Assembly (NCBI GenBank): GCA_034336665.1
Contig: CM067566.1
Location: forward strand, 22,729,330-22,793,329
DNA: 64,000 bases
Reading direction: 5' to 3'
Source of the DNA: Luscinia megarhynchos
Taxonomy: Eukaryota; Chordata; Aves; Passeriformes; Turdidae
Part shown: positions 26,466 to 36,363 of the stretch, piece after piece
How the letters are laid out: each line of letters begins with the position of its first letter
How positions within the stretch are numbered: the first letter of the stretch is position 1
Made by a program: the position numbers and the translations under genes
The notes under the pieces: generated by a model
What the model saw: the letters and a program-made list of their open reading frames with translations, nothing else
Told to the model about the DNA's origin: nothing
Databases searched by the model: none

Positions 26466-26804
26466 GCTTGCAATTTCTGTTCCGTCTATCCCAGTTAGGA
26501 GAGCTTTTTTTGTGATTTTTAAGATTGGTGCTGTCAGCCTCATGTGAACAAACCAGAACAAAAAGCACGCTGGGTATAGAAAACAAAATGCCACGGAAGA
26601 GGAAAACTGGTGGGAGTCCTTCTCAGAAGAATGGCAATTCTGACAGAACTCCTGCTGCTGTATCCCAGGGGGACCCAAGCTGCTTAGTGGCACAAGCAAT
26701 GCATTATGTCAATAAGGAAGAGCTCTTCAACAGCATGTCAGAGATGTTTTCTGACCTAGATCCTAGTGTGGTTTATATGGTTCTGTCTGAATGTGATTTT
26801 AAAG
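26466..26804 (+). CDS. N4BP2: N4BP2 exon 2: start codon and CUE domain first part (CDS 26588-26804)
   Basis: N4BP2 (NEDD4-binding protein 2) is a large protein joining ubiquitin-binding, polynucleotide kinase and Smr nuclease domains. The exon follows a T17-type pyrimidine tract and AATTCCAG. The ATG at 26588 gives MPRKRKTGGS..., matching the MPRRRK start of mammalian N4BP2. It has A at -3 and is the first in-frame ATG after a TGA at 26513-26515. The 122-base leader contains an ATG-TGA start-stop element at 26542-26547. Residues 44-72 (EELFNSMSEMFSDLDPSVV onward) are the first helices of the CUE ubiquitin-binding domain. The exon ends in AAA G|GTAAAT, leaving one base for the next codon (V73). 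Confidence 0.95.
26542..26547 (+). promoter_or_regulatory. Start-stop upstream element (ATGTGA)
   Basis: An ATG directly followed by TGA lies 40 bases upstream of the N4BP2 start codon in the same exon. Its Kozak context is weak (C at -3). Start-stop elements can hold ribosomes at the initiation codon and lower downstream translation. An effect here is inference. Confidence 0.5.
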
Positions 26805-28467
26805 GTAAATAATACACAGCTGACATGAGTTTTGTTTCATGTGCACATAGGTCTTAACTAGTGCAACTCCAGGAAGGTTGGTGTGGTTGTTGCAATCATA
26901 TTTGTGAGTTTAACTTTTAATAAGTAAGTGAGTAATAATACTTTGAAATTTTACAACCATGTAAGATTCTCCAAGTTTAACAATGTTTCTGTGAGGCTGG
27001 TAAATGGAGCAGTGTGTTCCATAAATGGAGGTACTATTTAGAGTGGATTGTTCTGTGACACAGAGCAGGCAGTGGTGGAGTTGTGAGGAGAATCTGGTTT
27101 TTCCAATTAGTTTCTGTGCTCTATCTGCAAGATGCCTAAGCTGTTTCTGCAGGAGGGATATTTTATGTTCTAGATAACAATTTTTTGCTGGTATGCCATA
27201 TGTGGTACTGGCAGCATTTGCTTTTCCTAAAATTCTTGAACTGAGCTTTGGTTTTACATTTATTTTGCATTGTCATCTTACTGTGTCCACTGAGGATTAG
27301 TTTCTGCAGGATAAATTCTGCTTGCTGTGTTTAGTTCTCTGCAGCCTTCCTGGAACTAAAGCAAGGAACTAGTTTCTTTCCCTGCCTTCTGCCAGCCTAC
27401 ATACCCAACTCTCCTGGCAGACTATTTTCTTATTTATGCCCAGTCCCTCCCATTCTTTTGGGATTTTAAAATTCCCCTATATGCAAGGTCATTTGCTTAT
27501 GGGGAGTTACTTGTCAGGGGAATAAGCCATATAATGGAGCATTTTAATCAATTTGTAGTCATATGATCAGATGTGATTAACTGAGATTGTTGTAAGAATA
27601 TGTGCAAAGAAAGCAGATTTTGGCAGTTTTTATATGTATGAAAGCTAGGTAGCCATTAAAAGGACTTTTTATTACCTAAATTGTACAGTTTATAACTTAA
27701 GAACAAATGTGAGAGTGCTGTTACAATTTTAAAATCTTAATTTGATGGAATTACTGATTCATGCTTTGCTCTCTTAATAAGAGATATATCTTAATAAGAT
27801 TAGACTTTATCATAATAACATTTTATCTAAAGCTTATTGGAGAATGCAATAAACATCTAGAGTTCATAGCCTTGTACTGCTAACAGTAGTTTAAAACTGG
27901 AAAAGTCAGCACATTTGAGTGCAATCAGTTGTTTTCATACAGTGGAGAAGCTGCAAGGGTGATAAAGATTTTGTTTAATGAGTGCAGACAGAGTTGTACT
28001 GAGGTGATCTTAAAGTTTTTGCTACACTGTCTTTCAGGAAAACAGAAGTTTAGCTTTAGGACTCAGATGATGTTGGTGCCTGCTTTTCATTTTGTTCATG
28101 TTCATCACTGGCACCCTGTGCTCCATTTAGTGGCTTTACAAGGAATTAATGCAGAAACTGCATTTAAACATCCAGCTCTGATATTTTTTCCAGTTAAAAC
28201 TAGTAATTTTTAGGCAGTATTTCCTTAGTAATTTTTAAGTTTATTAGGTTGTTATTTTTGAATATGTTTGTATTGAGTTCTGCTTTTACTTCTAATGAAA
28301 AATGGATCAAGGGGGTTTCAGAATCTATGTTTAAAGGTGAATTGGTGAACTGTCTTCTGGTTGTTTCTTTAGTCGTCATAAATGCTTCTTCAAGTAAAAA
28401 AATTGCATGCATATCAGCTTGGGTTTGTTTAGTTGACCATGCTTTATTCTGTTTTCTTCCCCAACAG
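26805..28467 (+). other. N4BP2: N4BP2 intron 2
   Basis: GTAAAT donor; acceptor TTCTTCCCCAACAG. The interior is AT-rich with no recognised repeat or exon. Confidence 0.85.
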
Positions 28468-29698
28468 TAGAAAATGCTATGGATCATCTTCTAGAGCTGT
28501 CCACTCATGCCAAAGGAGTAGCATCTTCAAAAATGTTGGGTTTTGATTTCGCAGCATCATCATTACCTCTTGTTAATCAGCAAAGATCTTTTGCAAATGA
28601 AAGATTGAGGGAAGGGGCTGCAGCACATAGTTATTCTGGAGCAGCAGTAGAAAAAGTCCCATCACCTGATGTGCAGCTGACTGGAGATCTGAATTCCTTA
28701 CCAGAAACTGCCTTTCAGAGTTACAGCTTGAGTGAGGAATTTCCTAATTCTGCCAATGACCAAATAGTACTTGAGCACCCTGTGGAACACGATGGTTTTA
28801 CCGAATTTTCCGAGTGGGAAAAATCTGATTCGGTTTGCAATGCCCTACTTTTTCCACAACAAGCAGAGACAAATAATGTGGTTTTAGAGAGTTCCTGCTG
28901 TTCCCAGCCACCGGTGAGTCAGCTGAGCATCCGGACAAGCTCACCGTCTGCATCAGGCGGTTTTGCACAGATAATGGAAGATTCTGATTTGTTGGAAATG
29001 CATGTTCAACATGATGTGGCTTCAGAAGTATATGAACTATCAAATGGAGAAATATCATGTGAAAATTCTGATCAGACACAAGATACTGTTTTGGATCAAA
29101 GTAGTGTGACTGCTGCTTCTTGTGGGTCCTCCCAAAGACCTATGGAACTTGGAGTAGCTGTTACTGGAGATCCTAATTCAAGGTGCCTGGAACAACACAA
29201 AGATGCAGTGACTGCCTTTAGCAGCTACCAGAGTGCTTCTCTTCCAGAGGCGTGTATCTCTCCTGAAACATCCAGTTCCAAAACACAGAAACCTGCAGAT
29301 ACTCAGCAAACTCAGCAGGGTTATAACTTAAATTTTTCTACACCATCAGGTCAATCTCAACAACACTGGAATCTCATGGCTCCCGTGTTTTATCCATCCA
29401 GTGGAAGTCACAGCTTTGTAATTCCTGTGGCTGCCAGTCCAGGGCAGTGGAGACCTGTTTCTGACTGTAGAACTTCAGAAAAAGGACTTTTTCTTTCCTC
29501 CCCAGTGGTTTCAAATGCCTGGGATGGCAACCCTTCTCTGAAGGTATGGGGAAATCAAGATAGAAACACAAAATTGAACCTCTCTCAAGCACAGCAACCA
29601 CGTGTTTGTCACATGATGAGAAAAAAGATGCAACTTATAGGTCAAGTACTTGTCCTTCTCAGAGGTGTTCCAGGATCAGGAAAATCATATTTGGCAAG
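28468..29698 (+). CDS. N4BP2: N4BP2 exon 3: end of CUE, linker, Walker A motif
   Basis: It opens with TA GAA AAT GCT, completing V73 and finishing the CUE domain (VENAMDHLLELS, residues 73-84). Then follow about 370 residues rich in Ser, Gln and Asp with low conservation. The 3' end encodes VLVLLRGVPGSGKSYLAR. The P-loop GVPGSGKS (472-479) is the ATP-binding Walker A motif of the T4 Pnk-like 5'-polynucleotide kinase domain. Where mammalian N4BP2 carries a polyproline run before a WNPM segment, this protein has only HWNLMAPVFYPS. The exon ends GCA AG|GTAGAA; the donor is usable though not optimal. Confidence 0.95.
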
Positions 29699-30376
29699 GT
29701 AGAACATTTATATTGTGAGCTTCTAAAAAAATTTGCTTAATTGTGTACAGAATTTGGTACAGGTAGAGGCACAGACAAAGGAGTTTGTCAGCAGAGCATC
29801 ACTGCTATAGTGTTAGGTCTGCTGTATTTTCAGTCCATTTTATTTCTAATGTTTTCTTGGAGTAACACTGATGGAAATACACCAGCTCTTTACAGGCAGA
29901 AATTCTTCTTTCACTCTACGACTTTTTTTTTTTTTATAAGTAGTATATGCAAAGCTTCTTTTTTGATTTTTTATTTCTTTTCTGTCTCTCTAAAAGCCTG
30001 GTTTAGACTCCTTTTGACTGACATCTGAAACATTTGATGCAATTAAAACAGGATATTTGTCAGCATGAAAGTATGTCATTACATGTAGATGGCAAAATAC
30101 CTCCCTTGTTTTGAAATGAGAGACTTGTAGGGAAACTATATCAGCTCTCCCCCCTAGATAATCCTCAGCCTTTGGAGAAAACAAAGGAGGGAAATTATTA
30201 TAGGTTGTATTTGCTTGGAGGTTGATTTCTTTTTTTCTTCTCTTACCAACATTTGCTGCTTCCATTCCAAATAATTTTGGTTTTGTGCAAGAGACTAAAA
30301 GAAGTATATATGGTAGTAGATATTGGAACCTGGGACGAGAAGGGGAAAAAGCTGTTTATTTCTTGATCTTTCACAG
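29699..30376 (+). other. N4BP2: N4BP2 intron 3
   Basis: GTAGAA donor, acceptor TTTCACAG. About 0.7 kb of AT-rich sequence with nothing else recognised. Confidence 0.85.
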
Positions 30377-30501
30377 GAATTTGCTTGAGGATAATCCAGG
30401 TGGAATAATTCTTAGTACTGATGATTACTTTTACAAACATGGACAATACCATTATGATCCTGATTGCTTAGGGGAAGCACATGACTGGAACAGGAAACGA
30501 G
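30377..30501 (+). CDS. N4BP2: N4BP2 exon 4: kinase domain, TDD motif
   Basis: It joins AG|G AAT (R483-N484) and encodes NLLEDNPGGIILSTDDYF followed by KHGQYHYDPDCLGEAHDW. The STDDYF segment (496-501) is the conserved acidic strand of the kinase fold, expected to hold the catalytic Asp near the P-loop. It matches the mammalian GVILSTDDYF nearly exactly. The exon ends CGA G|GTGAGA. Confidence 0.95.
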
Positions 30502-31659
30502 GTGAGATATGAATAAGGGATTAGCTTGCTCATTTACAGTTCAGTGCTTGTGTGCTGCTTAAAAATCTGCCTGGCTTGTTACGTGACACATATTTATCAC
30601 ATCGTAGAAGTATTTTTTAATATGTGCAGAAGAAATATGAGCACAAACTCAGAAGTCATCTATTCATTGTGTGTTTTGCAATTAAAAATGCCAGTGTCTT
30701 TGTGAAGAGTATGTTTTGTCCTCAGATTTTATCATTGTATGTATTTGGGGTAGTGTCCCATTTCCAGAGTGGTTACTTGCACCGTCTCTCAGAAATATTT
30801 CTTCTGAGATGATCCGTAATATGCATATGTAGTAAGTAATGAGGATACAAATAATACACAGATATCTTCCTGCTTTTCATTTTCTTTTTTTTAGCTTGTA
30901 CATGAAATTGTTGTCAAATTTGAAGAAAATTATATCATCAAGACAGAATAAAATTTTATTTTCCTCTTTTCATAATTCGGTGGGGTTTTTTTGACAGTGA
31001 CCTGTGCGAAACTCAATATAGAACAATTCTTTTTAAGCTTTTGCTTCCTAAATTTGAGCCATGATCCCTTTTCTGCTGTCAAATTTCTACCAGTGGAGAA
31101 AATAATAAATATGGGACTCGACAAGAACTGTGATTGTTCAGACACATTGTAACATGGCTGCAGAAACATGGTGCTGTGTCTCAAAGTTAGTGGTTCTACA
31201 AATTTCATTACTGTGTAATTAAATTACAATAATTCTTTTGGTTTTTCATATTTTATACAGTTTACAGAGTGGACTAATCTTAAGACTGGTATAAAGCCAA
31301 GAATTTTGTATGCTACAAAGAAGTCCACTTTAAGGTGATCATGTAGTTTTTTAGTTCAATTTACTGATTGATTAGTCATCTTGGTGCATTTTACATCTGC
31401 ATTTTCATTCCTTGATTATCATACATATATTAATTTAAAAGCTAATGCCATATCTCAGTAGCTTTACATGTGAGGGGGGGATTTCTGAGATTGAGGGCCT
31501 TGAAACAGGTTAAGCTGTGGCAAGAGTTCTTCACACAGTGGTTAATCATTATGGATTATCCACATAAAAATAGAACAAATTTAGAGAATTAATATTATGT
31601 TCACCCTATTGTAATGAAATTGACTGTATTACATTATTTTGTACATGTGTATTTTTCAG
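30502..31659 (+). other. N4BP2: N4BP2 intron 4
   Basis: GTGAGA donor; acceptor GTATTTTTCAG. AT-rich, no repeat or exon recognised. Confidence 0.85.
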
Positions 31660-31748
31660 CCAAAGAAGCATTTGAAATGAGAATCTCTCCTATAATAATT
31701 GACAACACAAACATACAAGCATGGGAGATGAAGCCTTATGTTACCTTG
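31660..31748 (+). CDS. N4BP2: N4BP2 exon 5: kinase domain
   Basis: It encodes KEAFEMRISPIIIDNTNIQ then AWEMKPYVTL (residues 525-554). The PIIIDNTN strand is a hallmark of the N4BP2/Pnk-like kinase fold and is almost identical to mammals. The exon ends in phase 0 at TTG|GTTAGT. Confidence 0.95.
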
Positions 31749-33237
31749 GTTAGTATTGCAATTTGACCAGTGAAAAGAAATTATTGACTATCATGGCAAC
31801 AACATATGTTTTAAACTGGGAGTGTCTTTCTCAATCTAGCTGCTATTCCACAGGGAAGTCTGGAGTTTAAAAAAAAACGTGTTGCATGGGATCATATTTC
31901 CCGGTGTCGTGTTGTGTGACTCAGTGTCATGTGGTATATGAGCATTAACCTGGCCTAGATAACCAAAAGTCAAAGGCAAGTGCTTTGTTCTTGAGGCCAA
32001 AAGCAGATGATGTTGAAGAAACTGAATTTTGTACCTCTTTTATATGATCAGTAAAATTAGTAGCTACTTTAAAAATGTAATCAACACTAGTGGATGAGTG
32101 GTGTGATGGTCTGTAAAACTTGAAAACTCAGTTTCATCCTAAATATGACATAGAGGCAGATACCAGTTGGAGGCTAGAATTACCAAATATTGCTCACTAG
32201 CTTGAAGTTATGCAGATTTACTTAATACTTTTTATTGAAGTGATCCCACCTTTTCACTTAATAGTTTCTAAATGGACATCAGCACTTTTAGAGTCTAGAG
32301 CATATTTTGCTGTTGATCATTGACCATATTGGTTGGTAGTTAGAACAGCATTATTTAACTGAAATAACACATTGCAAAAAAGTATTATACTTTAGATCTG
32401 GGATTTCTCCTTGCCTGTTACAGAAACACAGCAGAGTGTAGTACATGTAATTGGCAGCTTTTGAGCAGATACCTTACATCTGCTGCATGTGCTAATGGAT
32501 TAATGAACAGTGAGACTTTAACACAGATAATTTTCATTAATAAAATGTTTATTTTATTATCCTTGCATTTATTAACAACTGTTAGATTAGTAGTTCTTTT
32601 ATAAGTTTTGTCTTTCATTTTGCTGTGTACTGAAATCAAGATGCAGCAAGAGTTCTTCCAGAAGTGCACTGTTTGGTACAGTGATAAGATTTTTTTCTGA
32701 AAACAGGAAGAAACATCACAGTACTTGCAGCGTTTCATGTGATTAGACTTTAGGCTCCATGATGAGACTGGACCATATAGAAGCCATTTACTTGCAGCTT
32801 TGGCACGTTTCTTATGTGGCAAGAAGGCTGTCCACAATAGCTGTGCTAGTGTATCTGAATTGCTTGTTTTGGAGCTGGTTCATATCTGGTCAGCTCTGAA
32901 TGTAAGCTGTGCACTTTCCTCTGTCTTGGAGAGGCTGTGTATATGTGTGCATGCTGTATCTGGGAAGAGGAGTTGTTTTGCAGTATTGTCTCAGGGAAGA
33001 CACATCATGGCACATATTTAATTTTATGGTGAGAAATACATATACGTGTTAAAAAAAAAATCTCAGTTATATAAACCAAAGTGCAACACTGAACAAAAGT
33101 GTTATTCCAAATGTTTTATAGGTATGAAAAATGCAAAAAACAGCTTCGAAGAAGCAAGCTAGGCATATAGTGTGCTTTGTCATAGAAATAAGAAATGGGT
33201 GATGTGGCATGTTCTGTTTTATATCTCTTTTATTCAG
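31749..33237 (+). other. N4BP2: N4BP2 intron 5
   Basis: GTTAGT donor; acceptor CTCTTTTATTCAG. Non-coding AT-rich DNA without recognised repeats. Confidence 0.85.
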
Positions 33238-33314
33238 GCTCAGCAGTTCAAATACAAAGTAATGTTCCGAGAACCAGACACTTGGTGGAAGTTTAAACCA
33301 AAAGAACTTGAAAG
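33238..33314 (+). CDS. N4BP2: N4BP2 exon 6: kinase domain
   Basis: Encodes AQQFKYKVMFREPDTWWKFK and PKELE (residues 555-579). The REPDTWWKFKPKEL block is invariant between this bird and mammals and belongs to the C-terminal part of the kinase fold. The exon ends GAA AG|GTAAGA, leaving two bases. Confidence 0.95.
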
Positions 33315-34942
33315 GTAAGAGTGTAAAGGAAAATGACATACTGGGCATAAATGATTTTTAAAAAGGTATCGCTTAGTACAACGGCTAGTGAAGTAGCAAG
33401 GTGTCTGTCAAAATTTTTGTGATAATAAGTAGCTTTTTAATGATATTTTGTGGACTTCAGTATGTATGTATGTATGATAAGATCTTTCATCACTTCAATT
33501 ACCTGCAAAAGGTACTGTTAGCAGTAGACACTGTAATGTTTTCATTATTAGAATTCTTTGCATGTAAGGTATAGTGACTGTTACTTTGGGTAAGGTTGCA
33601 AAAATTACACCATGTTGGGGCTGTTTTTGCATCCTGGTGTGTTGCTTTAGTTGAAGTGTTTCTGCTGTCATTGAAATTAGGGCAGTCAGCACCTTGTGGC
33701 CTAGGAGGGACAAACCTCTGCATCATCATTGATGCTTAGCTCTTCTTTAGCAGGACCATCTATTACTTGGGACTGAAATCACCAAGACATAAACCCTATG
33801 TAAGTGAATAATAAGACATAAGAAAACATAATGAAAAAATTGGCCAAATGCCAATTGGCCAATGGAGCTCTTTAATGTCCTTTTTATGACTTGGATGCTG
33901 GGACAGAGTGCACTCTTAGCATATCTGCAGGTGATATGGAACTGAGCAAGAGTAGTTTATTCAGCCTTCAGATCATTGAAGAAGAAGCATATTGTTGTTT
34001 TCAGCTACCTTTGTGCAGGGATAGGACAAACCAAACATCATCAAGTTGGAACTTTTGATTGCATAAAAGAAAAATGTCCAACATTTACTTTAAAGGTGAT
34101 TAGGTACTGAAAGAGTTTGCCTAGAGAGTTTGTAGACTTTCAGTCGTTTCGGATATTTAAAATTGGACAAAAAGCTCTGGGCAACCTGATCTAGCTGTGC
34201 TTTCTCTGAGTAGGAGACTGACATATGGGACTTCCAGAGATCCCTTCCAACAGAAGTTATTTTGTGATTTTGTAGTATCTGTTGTCATTGAATTTGTATG
34301 TTTAGCTTAAGGTTGGCTGCTTTTTAAGTGAGGTAAGGTAGATGATTTTCCTTCTTAGAATAAAAGTTAAACCTTTTCTTCAGTATTTTCAATTTCTCTT
34401 TTACTATCCTTCCACCTTCTAGGCGGAACTGCGGCAGAACACATTGCTAATTGGTGCTTAGCAGAGTTAGTGAAAATTTCTGGCCAAAGGGTGTCTGGAA
34501 TAATGGGTGAATAGGTTTTCTTCAATTCTCAATGAGTTCTCAGTTTAGCAAAACCAAAGAAAGAAAACGGAATTTGGAAGTCTTCTATACCCAGTTTGAT
34601 ATCCTGTATTGTTGTCAGGATCTGATATAGTATGTTTTCTGAAACTTACTTGAAGAAGATGCATTATTAGTAAAGTTTTAGATTTTAGTATTGTGCAAAA
34701 CATCCCAACTGGAGTACAGGCAGACTAAATGGGGTGGAGAAGTGGAGCAGCAATTTGTCTGATGTGTCCTGTTGCAGCACCTTAGTGTACTGATACAGAA
34801 AGAATTGCTGTTTCAAAGCTTTTCATCTGGCTCCCTGAATTATTTGGTTAGTCTTGCTAACTTAAATTTATTAAATTATTCTCTTTTGCCATTGTACTTC
34901 ACAAATCTGAAATGTCCCTTTTTGTTTGTTTTCAATTCATAG
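33315..34942 (+). other. N4BP2: N4BP2 intron 6 (contains a CR1 fragment)
   Basis: GTAAGA donor; acceptor TTTGTTTTCAATTCATAG. It contains a GTAT microsatellite (about 33462-33477) and a CR1 3' fragment at 34164-34276. Confidence 0.85.
34164..34276 (+). mobile_element. CR1 LINE 3' fragment in N4BP2 intron 6
   Basis: It contains GGGCAACCTGATCTAGCTGT, then CAGAGATCCCTTCCAAC and TTTTGTGATTTTGTAG, matching the CR1 3' UTR and terminal repeats in sense orientation. Short and diverged. Confidence 0.8.
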
Positions 34943-35098
34943 GAGAAACATTCATGGTGTATCTAAAGAAAAGATAAAAAGAATGTTGGAACGGTATGAA
35001 CGCTGTCTTACTGTTAGATCAATATTGGATTCTTCAGTTCCAGACAAATCAGAAGCTGCTGGTTGGAGTGAAGATCCTTGTCAGGAGGAAAGCCAGAG
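34943..35098 (+). CDS. N4BP2: N4BP2 exon 7: end of kinase domain
   Basis: It joins AG|G to give R580 and encodes RNIHGVSKEKIKRMLERYER then a variable Ser-rich stretch. RRNIHGVS-EKI-RML is a strongly conserved N4BP2 signature ending the kinase region near residue 605. The GTTAGA donor at 35099 is needed: reading through gives a stop after about 28 more codons, whereas splicing to 36364 keeps the frame. Confidence 0.93.
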
Positions 35099-36363
35099 GT
35101 TAGATTCTTCCACTAGCTTTGTAGCATCAAATAAAAGGCTAAAAATGAGGCCTTTTAGCTTCTTAGCAACAAAACCTGAGTAATAGTGTTGAACAGTGAA
35201 TGCATTAAAAAGATAGTTAAATAACAAAAAAAATCCGTATGTAGTTTTCTTAATTTTTAAGAATTTCAGGATTTTCTGAAATGAGCAGTCAAGGAATCTA
35301 GTCAACTTTCCAATGCTTTTGAAAGTGTCCTATTATGGCTATGTTACTTTCCAGGAAGCCAGTCTTGACTGAGTTTCTGTTATCTTAGAAATGTTGTTTG
35401 ATGTATGCTATAGATACAAGCACTTAAAATCTATAAATTGTTTTTAGAAGAATGTAGCGCCAAATAAGAGCAAATTACTGTTTCCAAAATTGTATATTGA
35501 TGTTAGATTATATCTTTGTGGTAGAAGGTGGATTCTTTGTGCAGTGGTAACAGGTTACCTACTTGCTCTTCAGTATACTTGACTTAAACTTGCCTAGGTT
35601 TCTGGTGGTTGTATCCAGGACTGTTCTGTAGTTGCCAGTCTGGATCATGCTGTGTATTGTAATGCAGAGTGTCATGGCTCAGGAATGGCACTCCCCACTT
35701 CAGTGCCCTCACTGAGACTCCCAAACCACACACTGCTCATTCACTCCCCTTCCTCTTCCCATTCCTGCTCCAGCAACAGTGTAAGGTGGTATAGAATAAC
35801 CTCTGTGTTCTGGCCAAAACTAGAACACACAGGAAATCAGATTTTATTTCACTTGGGTTTTGCATGTGTGATGTATTCAAAATGATAATTAATGGAATGT
35901 AGTCACAATTGTGAAAAATTGTGACAAGAAAAGGCACATTCTCTCCTAGTGAATGTCTAGACTGTCTTTAGCATTAAGCCAACAGGAGAGAGCAACAGTC
36001 ATTAGATAAAAGTGTATTTACCGGACTTGCTGATCCAAATGAGGAAATGTCTGGCAGCAAAGTGCTCTAATACAAAACTGAATGCTGGAAATGGGAAGGG
36101 GATGAGATTGACCCCTGAGAAAGTGTTCTTAGTCCTGTGCTCTAGTAAGAAGAGGATACTTAGTAAAGCAAGTTCATCTTTGCTTAGCTCCTTTTTTATC
36201 CAGGAGTGTTGGAGTTACAGCTAGTCATAAATTTGTTTTCCTCTCAGTAGAAGTCTAACTAGGTTAAACTCTCTACTCTAGTTCTAACTGGAGTTAAAAA
36301 TGTGGACAAATGCTTTAAGAAGGTTTGAAATGGGTTTACATCTCATTTCAATTTGTCTTTCAG
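35099..36363 (+). other. N4BP2: N4BP2 intron 7 (contains an LTR-like remnant)
   Basis: GTTAGA donor; acceptor CAATTTGTCTTTCAG. An LTR-like element of about 160 bp lies at 35670-35829. Confidence 0.85.
35670..35829. mobile_element. Possible small LTR remnant
   Basis: The segment begins TGTCATGGCTCAG and ends CTGGCCAAAACTAGAACACA, resembling the TG...CA edges of avian ERV LTRs with a CCAAAACCAG-type end. At about 160 bp it would be internally deleted. No target-site duplication is clear. Confidence 0.35.

Noticed and set aside
34926..35183. Exon 7 reading through to a TAA as an alternative C-terminus
   Set aside because: Residues after the donor at 35098 do not resemble N4BP2, whereas splicing to 36364 keeps phase and homology. 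A rare retained form cannot be excluded.
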